This document shows, in pieces, positions 34,091 through 43,000 of a stretch of DNA of 64,000 bases. Location: the NCBI RefSeq assembly GCF_009901585.1, contig NZ_WXYO01000009.1:1-64000 (forward strand), read 5' to 3'. Source of the DNA: Poritiphilus flavus. Its GTDB lineage: Bacteria > Bacteroidota > Bacteroidia > Flavobacteriales > Flavobacteriaceae. Each line of letters starts with the position of its first letter. Position 1 is the first letter of the stretch. The position numbers were made by a program, and so were the translations under genes. Below the pieces are notes generated by a model, which worked only from the letters and a program-made list of their open reading frames with translations, was not told the origin of the DNA and did no database searches.

Positions 34091-34585
34091 CTACTGCTTT
34101 TTACCACTGACTTCTTCGGCTCCCTTGATGACTTTTTCTTTGAGTCCTTCCTTGTATTGAATAATGCGGTTTCTGACCGTGAGATCGTTACTTCCGATGA
34201 TCTGGGCAGCAAGTATACCGGCATTTTTGGCGCCATTGAGCGCTACTGTGGCCACAGGAACGCCTCCGGGCATCTGAAGTATGGAAAGTATGGAATCCCA
34301 GCCATCGATAGAATTACTGCTTTTTACGGGTACACCGATCACGGGAAGTGGTGATAAGGAAGCGAGCATCCCAGGCAGGTGTGCCGCGCCTCCAGCTCCG
34401 GCAATGATCACCTCATATCCTTCATCGTGAGCTGTCTTGCCAAAACTAAACAGCTTGTCCGGTGTTCTGTGGGCAGAAACTATATCAACATCCACCTCAA
34501 TATTAAAACTCCTGAGAATATCAACAGCCTCCTGCATGACCGGAAGGTCACTGGTGCTTCCCATAACCACAGCTACTTTACCCAT
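34091..34585 (-). CDS. purE: N5-carboxyaminoimidazole ribonucleotide mutase PurE
   Basis: A 164-residue class I PurE. VAVVMGSTSDLPVMQEAVDI (about residues 4-23), the active-site SAHRTPDKLF (about 39-48), GAGGAAHLPGMLASLSPLPV and VPVATVALNGAKNAGILAAQ are all canonical. It converts N5-CAIR to CAIR in purine synthesis. It follows purK after a 7-bp gap and the two form the usual purK-purE unit. Confidence 0.96.
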   Translation of the reverse strand: MGKVAVVMGSTSDLPVMQEAVDILRSFNIEVDVDIVSAHRTPDKLFSFGKTAHDEGYEVIIAGAGGAAHLPGMLASLSPLPVIGVPVKSSNSIDGWDSILSILQMPGGVPVATVALNGAKNAGILAAQIIGSNDLTVRNRIIQYKEGLKEKVIKGAEEVSGKKQ

Positions 34586-34592
34586 AATTTGA

Positions 34593-35747
34593 TTATTTGC
34601 TGATTACTCTGACCGTCTTCTTAACTTTCTCCGCCGTACTTCGGGCTCTTTCCATATTGGTATCTACAATGGTAACATGCCCCATTTTTCGGAACGGTCT
34701 CGTTTGCTTTTTGCCATAAACATGGGGCGTTACTCCGTCTATTTCAAGGATCTCCTCCATATTTTCGTAGTGCACATCGCCACGAAATCCTTCGGCGCCC
34801 ACCAAATTTACCATAATTCCGGAAAGTTTGCTCTCCGGATTCCCCAGGGGTAGGCCCAGAATAGCCCGAATATGCTGTTCAAACTGGTCTGTATAACTGG
34901 CTTCAATGCTATAGTGCCCGCTATTATGTGGTCTGGGGGCCACTTCGTTTACCAGAATGTCGTCTTCCTGGGTCTGAAATAATTCTACCGCCAGCAGTCC
35001 TACATGTCCCAGGCCTTTTGAGACTTTTAGTGCTACTTCCACAGCCTTTTTGGCTACCTCCGGATCAATCCTTGCCGGGCAGATCACGTATTCTACCTGG
35101 TTGGCTTCCGGGTGGAACTCCATTTCTACAACCGGATAGTTAACTACCTGGCCGGTTGAATTACGCGCCACGATCACTGCCAGCTCATTTTTAAAGGGTA
35201 TCAACTCCTCCGCTATACACTCCACATTAGGCAAACCTTTAAGATCTTCCAGCGAGCGTACCACTTTTACGCCCTGACCATCGTAGCCGAATTGAGCACT
35301 TTTCCACACAAAGGGAAACTGTAATCCTCCGTTGCTGAGACTGTCCTCAATCTGGCTTGTATAGGCAAAACGCGAAAAGGGAGCTGTAGGGATGTCATGG
35401 TCCGTATAAAAGAGTTTCTGAGTAGCTTTATTTTGAATGGTCCGCAGTGTACTGGAAGGGGGGTATACTTTAACGCCCTCCTGCTCCAGTTTTTCAAGGG
35501 CATCTACTGAAACATTCTCGATCTCAATGGTTAGTAAGTCCAGATCTTTACCGAAATCGTAAACTGTTTCTGCATCCATCAGATCCCCAACCCTGAAATC
35601 ATTGCATGACATCCGGCAGGGAGCATCTTCCGAAGGATCCATTACACGGGTATAAATGTCCCATTTGCGGGTTACGTAAAGCATCATTTTTCCCAGTTGG
35701 CCCCCGCCAAGGATCCCCAGTTTAAATTCAGAAGAAAAGTAAGTCAT
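34593..35747 (-). CDS. purK: N5-carboxyaminoimidazole ribonucleotide synthetase PurK
   Basis: A 384-residue ATP-grasp enzyme that carboxylates AIR to N5-CAIR using ATP and bicarbonate. KLGILGGGQLGKMMLYVTRK (about residues 8-27), QNKATQKLFYTDHDIPTAPF, PFVWKSAQFGYDGQGVKVV, and the metal/ATP site LAVELFQTQEDDILVNEVAP with RPHNSGHYSIEA (about 262-293) are all present. It heads the minus-strand purK-purE unit and is divergent from the HPRT-Adk fusion gene; the 130 bp between them should carry both promoters. Confidence 0.96.
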   Translation of the reverse strand: MTYFSSEFKLGILGGGQLGKMMLYVTRKWDIYTRVMDPSEDAPCRMSCNDFRVGDLMDAETVYDFGKDLDLLTIEIENVSVDALEKLEQEGVKVYPPSSTLRTIQNKATQKLFYTDHDIPTAPFSRFAYTSQIEDSLSNGGLQFPFVWKSAQFGYDGQGVKVVRSLEDLKGLPNVECIAEELIPFKNELAVIVARNSTGQVVNYPVVEMEFHPEANQVEYVICPARIDPEVAKKAVEVALKVSKGLGHVGLLAVELFQTQEDDILVNEVAPRPHNSGHYSIEASYTDQFEQHIRAILGLPLGNPESKLSGIMVNLVGAEGFRGDVHYENMEEILEIDGVTPHVYGKKQTRPFRKMGHVTIVDTNMERARSTAEKVKKTVRVISK

Positions 35748-35847
35748 TTGATCGCATTACGGCCTTCATGAAGCCAGACAGAGCACAAAAATACACCGAA
35801 ATATCAGAATCCGATAAGACAGGCATAAAAAAGAGAAATCAAAGTGT

Positions 35848-35855
35848 TATCTTCG
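35848..35855 (+). promoter_or_regulatory. Putative -7 box of the HPRT-adenylate kinase gene
   Basis: TATCTTCG resembles TAnnTTTG with one mismatch and ends 22 bp before the TTG start at 35878. No -33 TTTG is seen at the standard spacing. Confidence 0.3.
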
Positions 35856-35877
35856 CAGTTCCAGAAAAAATTAACTA

Positions 35878-36993
35878 TTGATTAAGCTGCACGACAAACA
35901 GTTTGTTCCCTTCCTTAGCGAGGAGCAGATCCTTGAAGCGGTTAAGAAGATTGCAGAGGAGGTAGCCAAAGATTATAAGGATCAGGTGCCAATTTTTGTT
36001 GGGGTTTTGAATGGTGCCTTCATGTTTGCTTCAGACTTTCTGAAGTACTATCCTCACCCCTGTGAAGTATCTTTTGTAAAACTGAGCTCTTATCGCGGTC
36101 TGACCTCTACCGGAATCGTGGAAACCTTGCTTGACGTTCCTAAGAGCATTGAGGGCAGGAGCGTTATTATTCTGGAGGATATCATAGATACCGGGCGAAC
36201 ACTAAGGGCCCTGGTACATCTTTTTTCCAATACCAATGTAAAGGACTTCAAAATTGCCAGCCTGTTTTTCAAATCTGAGCTCTATAATGGCGAGTACAGC
36301 ATTGATTATTTCGGTATGGAGATCCCCGATAAATTTATTGTGGGTTATGGTCTGGATTATCGTGAACTGGGAAGGAATTTAAGACAAGTATACCAACTAA
36401 ATCAGAACCAAATGATAAATCTTGTGCTATTCGGAAAGCCAGGTGCCGGCAAGGGTACTCAGGCCAATTTTCTGAAGGAGACATATAATCTAAAACACAT
36501 ATCCACCGGGGACGTTTTTAGGTACAATATTAAGAACGGAACGGAACTCGGAAAGCTGGCCCAGTCTTATATGGACAAGGGAGACCTTGTGCCGGACGAG
36601 GTGACCATTAAAATGTTGCAGGACGAGGTTGATAACAATCCGGAGGCCAGTGGCTTTATATTTGATGGCTTCCCCAGGACCACAGCGCAGGCTGAAGCCC
36701 TGGATAACTTCCTGGAGTCCAAGAATATGCAGATAGATGCGACCATCGCACTGGAAGCAGACGAGGAAGTGCTGATCCAAAGATTGCTCGATCGCGGCAA
36801 GGAAAGTGGCAGGCCGGACGATCAGGACGAGGAAAAGATCCGTAACCGTTTCGAAGAATACAATCAAAAAACCGCACCGCTTAAGGCCTATTACGAGAAA
36901 CAGGGTAAATTTCAAAGCGTGGACGGTATAGGGGAAATTACAGAGATCACCCAAAGGTTACAGAAAGTGATCGATGCACTTCAGGTGGCCTGA
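35878..36993 (+). CDS. Fused hypoxanthine phosphoribosyltransferase - adenylate kinase
   Basis: A 371-residue protein with two complete enzymes in one frame. Residues 1-178 are an HPRT-type phosphoribosyltransferase: VPIFVGVLNGAFMFASDFL, SYRGLTSTG and the PRPP loop VIILEDIIDTGRTLRALVHL (about 95-114). Residues 179-371 are a short-LID adenylate kinase: P-loop LFGKPGAGKGTQANFL (about 183-198), HISTGDVFRYNI, FDGFPRTTAQAEAL and RLLDRGKESGRPDDQDEEKI. The start is TTG at 35878, preceded by an in-frame stop; MIKLHDKQFVPFLSE fits HPRT starts. The join is only a few residues long, and Met179 could serve as an internal start for Adk alone. The fusion couples purine salvage to AMP/ADP balance. Confidence 0.9.
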   Translation: MIKLHDKQFVPFLSEEQILEAVKKIAEEVAKDYKDQVPIFVGVLNGAFMFASDFLKYYPHPCEVSFVKLSSYRGLTSTGIVETLLDVPKSIEGRSVIILEDIIDTGRTLRALVHLFSNTNVKDFKIASLFFKSELYNGEYSIDYFGMEIPDKFIVGYGLDYRELGRNLRQVYQLNQNQMINLVLFGKPGAGKGTQANFLKETYNLKHISTGDVFRYNIKNGTELGKLAQSYMDKGDLVPDEVTIKMLQDEVDNNPEASGFIFDGFPRTTAQAEALDNFLESKNMQIDATIALEADEEVLIQRLLDRGKESGRPDDQDEEKIRNRFEEYNQKTAPLKAYYEKQGKFQSVDGIGEITEITQRLQKVIDALQVA

Positions 36994-37030
36994 TCCACTT
37001 TCCTGAGCATCATTAAATTTTACCGTTAAG

Positions 37031-37555
37031 ATGAGTTTTAACCTCCAGCCTGTCCTAGTGGATGACCGTATACTTTTGGCCCCGCTGCAGGCAGGGGACC
37101 TGGAAGCTTTATACCAGGTTGCCTCAGATCCGCTGATTTGGGAACAACACCAGGAGCCCGAACGCTATCAAAGGCATCGGTTTGGAAACTATTTTGCAGA
37201 AGCCATCGCTTCCGGAGCAGCACTTAAGATCGTATTGAAGGCCAACGGCGAGCTCATAGGGTGCTCGCGCTACAAGATTATTGACGAAGATGAAGGTGTC
37301 ATAGAGATTGGATGGTCTTTTTTGGCTTGCGAGTACTGGGGTGGAGATTACAACCGTGCAGTAAAGAAACTGATGATCAATTACGCCCTTACCCATTTTG
37401 ACAAGGTGATCTTTTACGTGAACAAGTACAACCAAAGATCACGAAAGGCTGTGGAGAAGATCGGGGGTAAATTCATATCACCCGGGGCCACCAGCTGGGC
37501 TTTGGAGGAAGAGTCAAACGGTGTGACCTATCTGATCAATTCAAAACTTTCGTAG
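37031..37555 (+). CDS. GNAT family N-acetyltransferase
   Basis: A 174-residue acetyltransferase of the RimJ/RimL-like branch. RILLAPLQAGDLEALYQVAS near the N-terminus, IGCSRYKIIDEDEGVIEIGW (about residues 75-94), the CoA-binding region around EYWGGDYNRAVKKLMINYAL and YVNKYNQRSRKAVEKIGGKF match the family. The acceptor is unknown. It is 34 bp upstream of obgE and 37 bp after the adk fusion gene on the same strand, so the three may be co-transcribed. Confidence 0.88.
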   Translation: MSFNLQPVLVDDRILLAPLQAGDLEALYQVASDPLIWEQHQEPERYQRHRFGNYFAEAIASGAALKIVLKANGELIGCSRYKIIDEDEGVIEIGWSFLACEYWGGDYNRAVKKLMINYALTHFDKVIFYVNKYNQRSRKAVEKIGGKFISPGATSWALEEESNGVTYLINSKLS

Positions 37556-37588
37556 ATAAAAAGGGCTAAGGCAGCAAATTCCTGAGAT

Positions 37589-38587
37589 ATGACAGAAGGC
37601 AATTTTGTGGATTACGTTAAAGTTCACCTGGCTTCCGGAAACGGAGGCAAGGGCTCTGTACATCTGCACCGGGAGAAGTACGTAGCTAAAGGCGGCCCTG
37701 ATGGCGGAGACGGGGGTCGAGGAGGACATATTATCTTAAGAGGGAACAAGAACCTCTGGACCCTGTTTAGTTTTAAATTTAAAAAGCATTTCAAAGCGGG
37801 CCACGGCGAACACGGGAGTAAGAACAGAAGCACAGGAGCAGATGGAAAGGACGAGATTATTGAGGTGCCTTTGGGAACGGTGGTACGGGATAGCCAGACT
37901 AACGAGGTGCTTTTTGAGATTACAGAGCATGGTCAGGAAAAGATCGTATTGGACGGGGGTAAAGGAGGCCGGGGTAACTGGCACTTTAAAAGTCCTACCA
38001 ATCAAACTCCCCGATATGCACAACCCGGGATCCCTGGTAAGGAGATGCAGATAACACTGGAGCTCAAAGTCCTGGCTGATGTTGGCCTTGTAGGATTTCC
38101 TAATGCCGGCAAGTCTACCCTGCTTTCTGTACTGACTTCAGCCAAGCCCAAGATCGCCGATTACGAGTTCACCACTCTAAAACCGAATCTGGGTATAGTA
38201 CAGTACAGGGATTTCAGGAGTTTTGTGATGGCAGATATCCCGGGTATCATAGAAGGTGCGGCGGAAGGCAAAGGATTAGGGCATTATTTTCTACGCCATA
38301 TTGAGCGGAATTCCAGTTTGCTTTTCCTGATACCGGCCGATAGTAAAGACATCAGTAAAGAGTACGATATACTGCTTAACGAGCTTAGAAAGTACAATCC
38401 TGAACTTCTGGACAAACAGCGCCTGGTTGCTATTTCCAAAAGCGATATGCTGGATGATGAGCTTATGGAGGAAATGCGCAAGGAGTTGGATAAGGATTTA
38501 CAGACCCCTTATCTATTCATTTCTTCAGTGGCCCAAATGGGTTTGTCAGAGCTCAAGGATAAGCTTTGGGCGATGTTGAACGAATAA
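37589..38587 (+). CDS. obgE: GTPase Obg
   Basis: A 332-residue Obg GTPase. The glycine-rich OBG fold fills residues 1-158 ([39 protein letters not shown]). The G domain has P-loop [20 protein letters not shown] (about 165-184), G2 [11 protein letters not shown]3 [16 protein letters not shown] and an NKxD-equivalent ISKSDMLDD. There is no extra C-terminal domain, as expected for this phylum. Obg binds the large ribosomal subunit and links ribosome assembly to (p)ppGpp. It is encoded close to adenylate kinase, a neighbourhood seen in other Bacteroidota. Confidence 0.96.
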   Translation: MTEGNFVDYVKVHLASGNGGKGSVHLHREKYVAKGGPDGGDGGRGGHIILRGNKNLWTLFSFKFKKHFKAGHGEHGSKNRSTGADGKDEIIEVPLGTVVRDSQTNEVLFEITEHGQEKIVLDGGKGGRGNWHFKSPTNQTPRYAQPGIPGKEMQITLELKVLADVGLVGFPNAGKSTLLSVLTSAKPKIADYEFTTLKPNLGIVQYRDFRSFVMADIPGIIEGAAEGKGLGHYFLRHIERNSSLLFLIPADSKDISKEYDILLNELRKYNPELLDKQRLVAISKSDMLDDELMEEMRKELDKDLQTPYLFISSVAQMGLSELKDKLWAMLNE

Positions 38588-38650
38588 ATGCGGATTACTT
38601 CTGATCTCCCTTCTTTTTTCCTTATTTTTATAGGAATCTTTTAGTTTGTA

Positions 38651-39175
38651 ATGAGATATTTAACAGTTGGTTTTCTCTTGATATTTTGCCTTTCGTGTAC
38701 AGCCGTAAGGGTGAATTATGACTATGACAAGAAGACGGATTTCACCAACTATACCACTTACAACTATTATCCACAGATGGACACCGGATTGAGCCAACTG
38801 GATGCCAAAAGGCTGTTAAAAGCCGTTGATTCCACCATGCAAATGAAAGGAATACTGTTTTCAGAAGAGCCGGATTTCTTTATAAACATCCAAAGCAGGG
38901 CCTTTCGAACCCCTCAAAACAGCAGTGTTGGAGTAGGGGTTGGAGGGACTGGAAGAAATGTTGGCGGCGGGGTTTCCATAGGTCTGCCTGTAGGACGCCC
39001 TAATATGGAACTGGAAATTGTCTTTGATCTGGTAGACAGCCAGAAAGATGAGCTTTTTTGGCAGGCGGTGAGCGAAAGCGCTTTCCGGGAAAATGCATCT
39101 CCATCCGTAAAAGAACAAAATTTACGGAATCTGGTTGCCAAGGTCTTTGCCAAATACCCTCCGAAAACCAAATAA
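38651..39175 (+). CDS. DUF4136 domain lipoprotein
   Basis: A 174-residue lipoprotein (MRYLTVGFLLIFCLSCTAVR, Cys at residue 16). The DUF4136 pattern is VNYDYDKKTDFTNYTTYNYY (about 21-40), then KRLLKAVDSTMQMKGILFSE, a Gly-rich strand pair GVGVGGTGRNVGGGVSIGLP and the C-terminal DELFWQAVSESAF. Such proteins are outer-membrane lipoproteins of unknown function. It stands alone between obgE and the S9 peptidase. Confidence 0.88.
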   Translation: MRYLTVGFLLIFCLSCTAVRVNYDYDKKTDFTNYTTYNYYPQMDTGLSQLDAKRLLKAVDSTMQMKGILFSEEPDFFINIQSRAFRTPQNSSVGVGVGGTGRNVGGGVSIGLPVGRPNMELEIVFDLVDSQKDELFWQAVSESAFRENASPSVKEQNLRNLVAKVFAKYPPKTK

Positions 39176-39406
39176 CTCATAACCGCCTTCCGAATCGGAC
39201 AATAAAGCTAGTTCTCAACAGGCCTTTAAAATGATTTGCCGTTCAATAACACAATTTTACCGTTTGACATATTTTTGAAGCACAAACCCAAGTATCCACA
39301 TATATTTATCCGGAAAAAGGCGACCAATTTGTGACAAATCCCATTTGGAGTCGTCTTATTTCTCGAGGAAGAGTTTCCTATTATCAACTATATATTTAGA
39401 ATATCT

Positions 39407-41719
39407 ATGATTAAATTAAACACTACTACATCAAAAATTATGGCAACATTCCTGTTTTTCGTGGGGATGTACAGCTATGGCCAGGACGTTCAGGGATCCT
39501 GGAAAGGCAATCTTTCTGTTCAGGGAACAGAAATGCCCCTGATCTTTAATGTTTCCATGGAAGATGGAACCTACTCATCAACCATGGATAGCCCCTCGCA
39601 AGGAGCTACTGATATTCCAATGGACGAGACCACTTTTGCGAATGACGAACTTACTATTGTTTTCAAGCAAGCGGGCATTAAATACGTTGGAAACCTGGAT
39701 GGGTCTACCCTTAACGGTACATTTTATCAGGCAGGAATGGAATTTCCACTGGTGCTCGAAAAAACAGAGAAAACCATTCCGGGAAACCCGGAATTACCCA
39801 GTTCAGATGAAGAACTGGACGCACTTACAAAGCTGGATCAGGGAGACTACCGATATACGGTAGAAGACTATTTTGCCAAGCCTAAAGCTTCCACTTTCCG
39901 ATTTTCACCGGATGGGAAATACATGTCTTACCGGGAAAAGGATGAGAACGGAAAACGCCATATTTATGTAAAAGACGTGGCTTCCGGTGTAGCCAAAAGG
40001 GTTATTGAAGAAAAGGAGGAGCTCGTAAGAGGTTACGGATGGATCAACAATGAGCGCCTGGTCTATATTATGGACAGAGGTGGAGATGAAAATTATCATG
40101 TATACGCGGTGAATCTGGACGGATCAAACCAAAAAGACCTTACTCCTTTTGACGGCATCCGAGCTCAATTCAGTGATTTGCTTAAGGATGATAAAGATCA
40201 CATCATCGTACTGATGAACAAAAACAATCCGCAAGTATTTGAACCCTATAAGATCAATGTGGTCAACGGTGAAATGGAACAACTCTATGCGAATGACGAC
40301 CCGGCAAACCCTATAGCAGGGTATGATTTTGACAAGGATGGTAAGCTGAAATCCTTCACCAGGATCCGTGATGGGGTAGAGCAGGATATCTATTACGCCA
40401 AGGAGCCCGGTAAGTTTGAGCTTCTTAAAAGCCTGAATTGGAAGGACTCCTTTGGAATTCTTCAATTCAACTACGCTACTGAAAATCCACATGATGCCTA
40501 TATGGTCTCTAACCTTGAAAATGACAAGGCCGAAATTGTATTGTACGATCTGAAGGAAGACAAGATCATAGAAAAGGTATTTTCCAATGATCAGTACGAT
40601 GTGTCTAACCTTGGGATTTCACGAAACAGGGATTGGGAGTTGGATTACTTCAGCTATGAAGGAGAAAGAAACGTGATCGTTCCGGTAAGCGAATACTTTA
40701 CAAAGCTACACAACAAGATCACTGCCAAGTTTGAAGGTAAGCAGTACTCTATTCCCGATGCTACAGACGACGAGAGCAAGTACCTGATCTTTGTACAGAG
40801 TGATCGGCTATACGGAGTTTACTATTCCTATGATGCGGAGAAAGACGAGTTCACGGAACTATACAACCTGATGCCTCAGTTAAAAGAGGAGGATATGGCT
40901 GAAATGAGGCCCATAAGTTTCAAAAGCAGGGATGGATTGACTATTCACGGTTATATTACCCTTCCAAAGGCAGCCCTTCAGGGCCAAAAAGTACCTGTTG
41001 TCGTGAATCCACATGGTGGACCACAGGGGATAAGGGATTCCTGGGGTTTCAATCCGGAAGCTCAGCTTTTTGCAAGCCGGGGTTATGCAACTTTACAGGT
41101 TAATTTCAGGATCTCCGGAGGATACGGAAGAGAATTTCTGGAAACCGGATTCAAGCAGATCGGAAGAAAGGCCATGGACGATGTGGAAGACGGACTGCAA
41201 TACGTGATAGACCAGGGTTGGGTAGATAAGGATAAGGCCGCGATTTACGGTGGAAGCCATGGTGGTTACGCTGTACTGAGAGGACTTACCAAAACCCCGG
41301 ACCTTTATGCCTGCGGTGTGGACTATGTAGGAGTATCTAACCTCTTTACCTTCATGAAAACCATTCCGCCTTACTGGAAGCCATATTTGAAGATCATTAA
41401 AGAGATCTGGTATGATGAAGATGTTCCGGAAGAAAAGGCTATTATGGAAGAAGTATCTCCGGTATATCAGATAGACCGTATTAAAAAGCCGCTTTTTGTG
41501 GTTCAGGGTGCCAATGACCCCAGGGTGAATATTGACGAGTCTGACCAGATCGTGAGTGCGCTGAGAGCCAAGGGATTTGATGTGCCCTATATGGTGAAAT
41601 ACGACGAAGGTCACGGTTTTGGCAAAGAAGAAAACTCCATCCATCTTTATAAGGCTATGATGGGCTTTTACGCCAAGCACCTGGGCCAGCAGGAGATCAC
41701 AACACCTTTAAGAGACTAA
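39407..41719 (+). CDS. Secreted S9-family prolyl oligopeptidase / dipeptidyl peptidase
   Basis: A 770-residue exported protein; the signal sequence ends about MYSYGQ (residue 26). About 100 residues follow that look like a small beta-barrel (DVQGSWKGNLSVQGTEMPLI), then a beta-propeller region (about 145-500) and an alpha/beta hydrolase domain (about 510-770). The nucleophile Ser is in YGGSHGGYAVLRG (about residue 624), the Asp in VVQGANDPRVN and the His in YDEGHGFGKEEN. It probably degrades peptides in the periplasm. The extra N-terminal domain resembles the lipid-/substrate-binding extension found beside hydrolases in Bacteroidota. A terminator follows. Confidence 0.9.
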   Translation: MIKLNTTTSKIMATFLFFVGMYSYGQDVQGSWKGNLSVQGTEMPLIFNVSMEDGTYSSTMDSPSQGATDIPMDETTFANDELTIVFKQAGIKYVGNLDGSTLNGTFYQAGMEFPLVLEKTEKTIPGNPELPSSDEELDALTKLDQGDYRYTVEDYFAKPKASTFRFSPDGKYMSYREKDENGKRHIYVKDVASGVAKRVIEEKEELVRGYGWINNERLVYIMDRGGDENYHVYAVNLDGSNQKDLTPFDGIRAQFSDLLKDDKDHIIVLMNKNNPQVFEPYKINVVNGEMEQLYANDDPANPIAGYDFDKDGKLKSFTRIRDGVEQDIYYAKEPGKFELLKSLNWKDSFGILQFNYATENPHDAYMVSNLENDKAEIVLYDLKEDKIIEKVFSNDQYDVSNLGISRNRDWELDYFSYEGERNVIVPVSEYFTKLHNKITAKFEGKQYSIPDATDDESKYLIFVQSDRLYGVYYSYDAEKDEFTELYNLMPQLKEEDMAEMRPISFKSRDGLTIHGYITLPKAALQGQKVPVVVNPHGGPQGIRDSWGFNPEAQLFASRGYATLQVNFRISGGYGREFLETGFKQIGRKAMDDVEDGLQYVIDQGWVDKDKAAIYGGSHGGYAVLRGLTKTPDLYACGVDYVGVSNLFTFMKTIPPYWKPYLKIIKEIWYDEDVPEEKAIMEEVSPVYQIDRIKKPLFVVQGANDPRVNIDESDQIVSALRAKGFDVPYMVKYDEGHGFGKEENSIHLYKAMMGFYAKHLGQQEITTPLRD

Positions 41720-41746
41720 TTAAATAATTCATACACAGTTTGAGTT

Positions 41747-41771
41747 GGGAGCCGAGAGGCTCCCTTTTTTT
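41747..41771 (+). terminator. Terminator after the S9 peptidase gene
   Basis: Perfect 7-bp stem gggagcc / ggctccc with loop gaga and a run of seven T, 27 bp after the stop. Confidence 0.92.
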
Positions 41772-41885
41772 GTTTGAAATCTAAGATCAGGTTGAAGTAC
41801 AGGAATAAGTACAAGTATAAGTACAAGTATAAGTACAAGTTTAAGTTTAAAGGTTTTAGGTGTTGAGTAAGCAAAACTGTTTACT

Positions 41886-41901
41886 CCCGATAGCTATCGG
41901 G
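41886..41901. repeat. 16-bp perfect palindrome
   Basis: The sequence cccgatagctatcggg is its own reverse complement. It is inserted between ACTGTTT-type and ACTGTCC heptads. From memory the same palindrome is common in intergenic DNA of flavobacteria. Confidence 0.8.
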
Positions 41902-42080
41902 ACTGTCCGCCAACCTAATTATGTCTCGACTGCCCGTCCGAATGCCTTGGCCCCATCCGTACCGGAGCGGGCGGGCGGGCGGACGCTCGACCTGACATAG
42001 CGAAAAACCAACCGCCACCTACATCATTCTCAGTTGCTTTAGCGAAGGAGGACTGCCAACTGCGAACTGCCCGCTGCCCA

Positions 42081-42787
42081 CTGAAACCGGGGGCCTAAAC
42101 CCCGCCCCAATCTTAAATTAATCCCGGACACTGCAATGTAAAAGCAGAAAAGGTGATTTGTTGATTTGATGGTTTGTCAATTTGAATATTTGAAAATGTG
42201 AAAATGAGGAAATGTGAAAATGTAAAACTGTGAAACCGCCTCCTATCTGTTGATTTCATCCTCCGTAGCTTTAGTGAAGGAGGACTGCCAACTGCCAACT
42301 GCCCACTGAAACCAGGGTTCTAAACCCCGCCCTAATCTTAAATTGACCTCGGACACTGCAATGTAAAAGCAGAAAAGGTGATTTGATGGTTTGTCAATTT
42401 GAATATTTGAAAATGTGAAAATGTGAAAATGTGAAAATGTGAAAATGAGGAAATGTGAAATTGTAAAACCGTGAAACCACCTCCTACCTGTTGATTTCAT
42501 CCTCCGTAGCTTTAGCGAAGGAGGACTGCCAACTGGCAACTGTCCACTGAAACCAGGGTTCTAAACCCCGCCCTAATCTTAAATTGACCTCGGACACTGC
42601 AATGTAAAAGCAGAAAAGGTGATTTGATGGTTTGTCAATTTGAATATTTGAAAATGTGAAAATGTGAAAATGTGAAAATGTGAAAATGAGGAAATGTGAA
42701 ATTGTAAAACCGTGAAACCACCTCCTACCTGTTGATTTCATCCTCCGTAGCTTTAGCGAAGGAGGACTGCCAACTGGCAACTGTCCA
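42081..42787 (+). repeat. Tandem repeat of three composite units, 225, 241 and 241 bp
   Basis: Units begin with ctgaaacc at 42081, 42306 and 42547, and a truncated fourth begins at 42788. Units two and three are nearly identical. Each contains a small hairpin (ctgcaatgtaaaagcag), an octamer array of form nnnnTGAA (42155-42234 with 10 units; 42380-42475 and 42621-42716 with 12), the 26-bp palindromic module (42259, 42500, 42741) and three to four ACTGnnn heptads. The 16-bp length difference of the first unit equals exactly two octamers. Confidence 0.92.
42259..42284 (+). repeat. 26-bp palindromic intergenic module (first of three in tandem)
   Basis: Arms tcctcc / ggagga around gtagctttagtgaa; the copies at 42500-42525 and 42741-42766 read agcgaa in place of agtgaa. 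A partial copy ending gctttagcgaaggagga lies at about 42036-42052. All are followed directly by ACTGnnn heptads. Confidence 0.85.
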
Positions 42788-42916
42788 CTGAAACCAGGGT
42801 TCTAAACCCCGCCCCAAATTCAAGTTAATCCTTGGTACTGCATTTTAAAAGCAGAGAAGACAAAGATTAGGTTGAAGTACAAGTATAAGTACAAGTTTAA
42901 GTGTTAAGTAAGGCAA

Positions 42917-43000
42917 ACTGTTTACTGTTTACTGCCTACTGCAAACGGCCTACTGCCAACCGCCAACCGCCAACTGCCTACTGCGAACTGCCCACTGACA
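42917..43000 (+). repeat. Twelve-unit ACTGnnn heptanucleotide array
   Basis: Twelve consecutive 7-bp units in perfect phase. Nine begin with ACTG and three with ACGG or ACCG; the last three bases vary (TTT, CCT, CAA, CCA, CGA, CCC, ACA). Conserved phase with free third part distinguishes it from a simple homogeneous microsatellite. Confidence 0.9.

Noticed and set aside
39270-39277. TATTTTTG box upstream of the S9 peptidase gene
   Set aside because: It is 130 bp from the start, and the only TTTG nearby is 3 bp away instead of about 19, so promoter function is not supported.
42113-42780. Three overlapping minus-strand frames of 61-98 residues with near-identical translations
   Set aside because: They are translations of the tandem repeat: the frame repeats every 241 bp, contains octamer-derived Phe/Ser/Thr runs (HFLIFTFSHF), and has no start signal or domain.
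42081-43000. Possible CRISPR array
   Set aside because: Repeats of 225/241 bp with nested 7- and 8-bp arrays do not have 24-48 bp repeats separated by unique spacers, and no cas genes are present.
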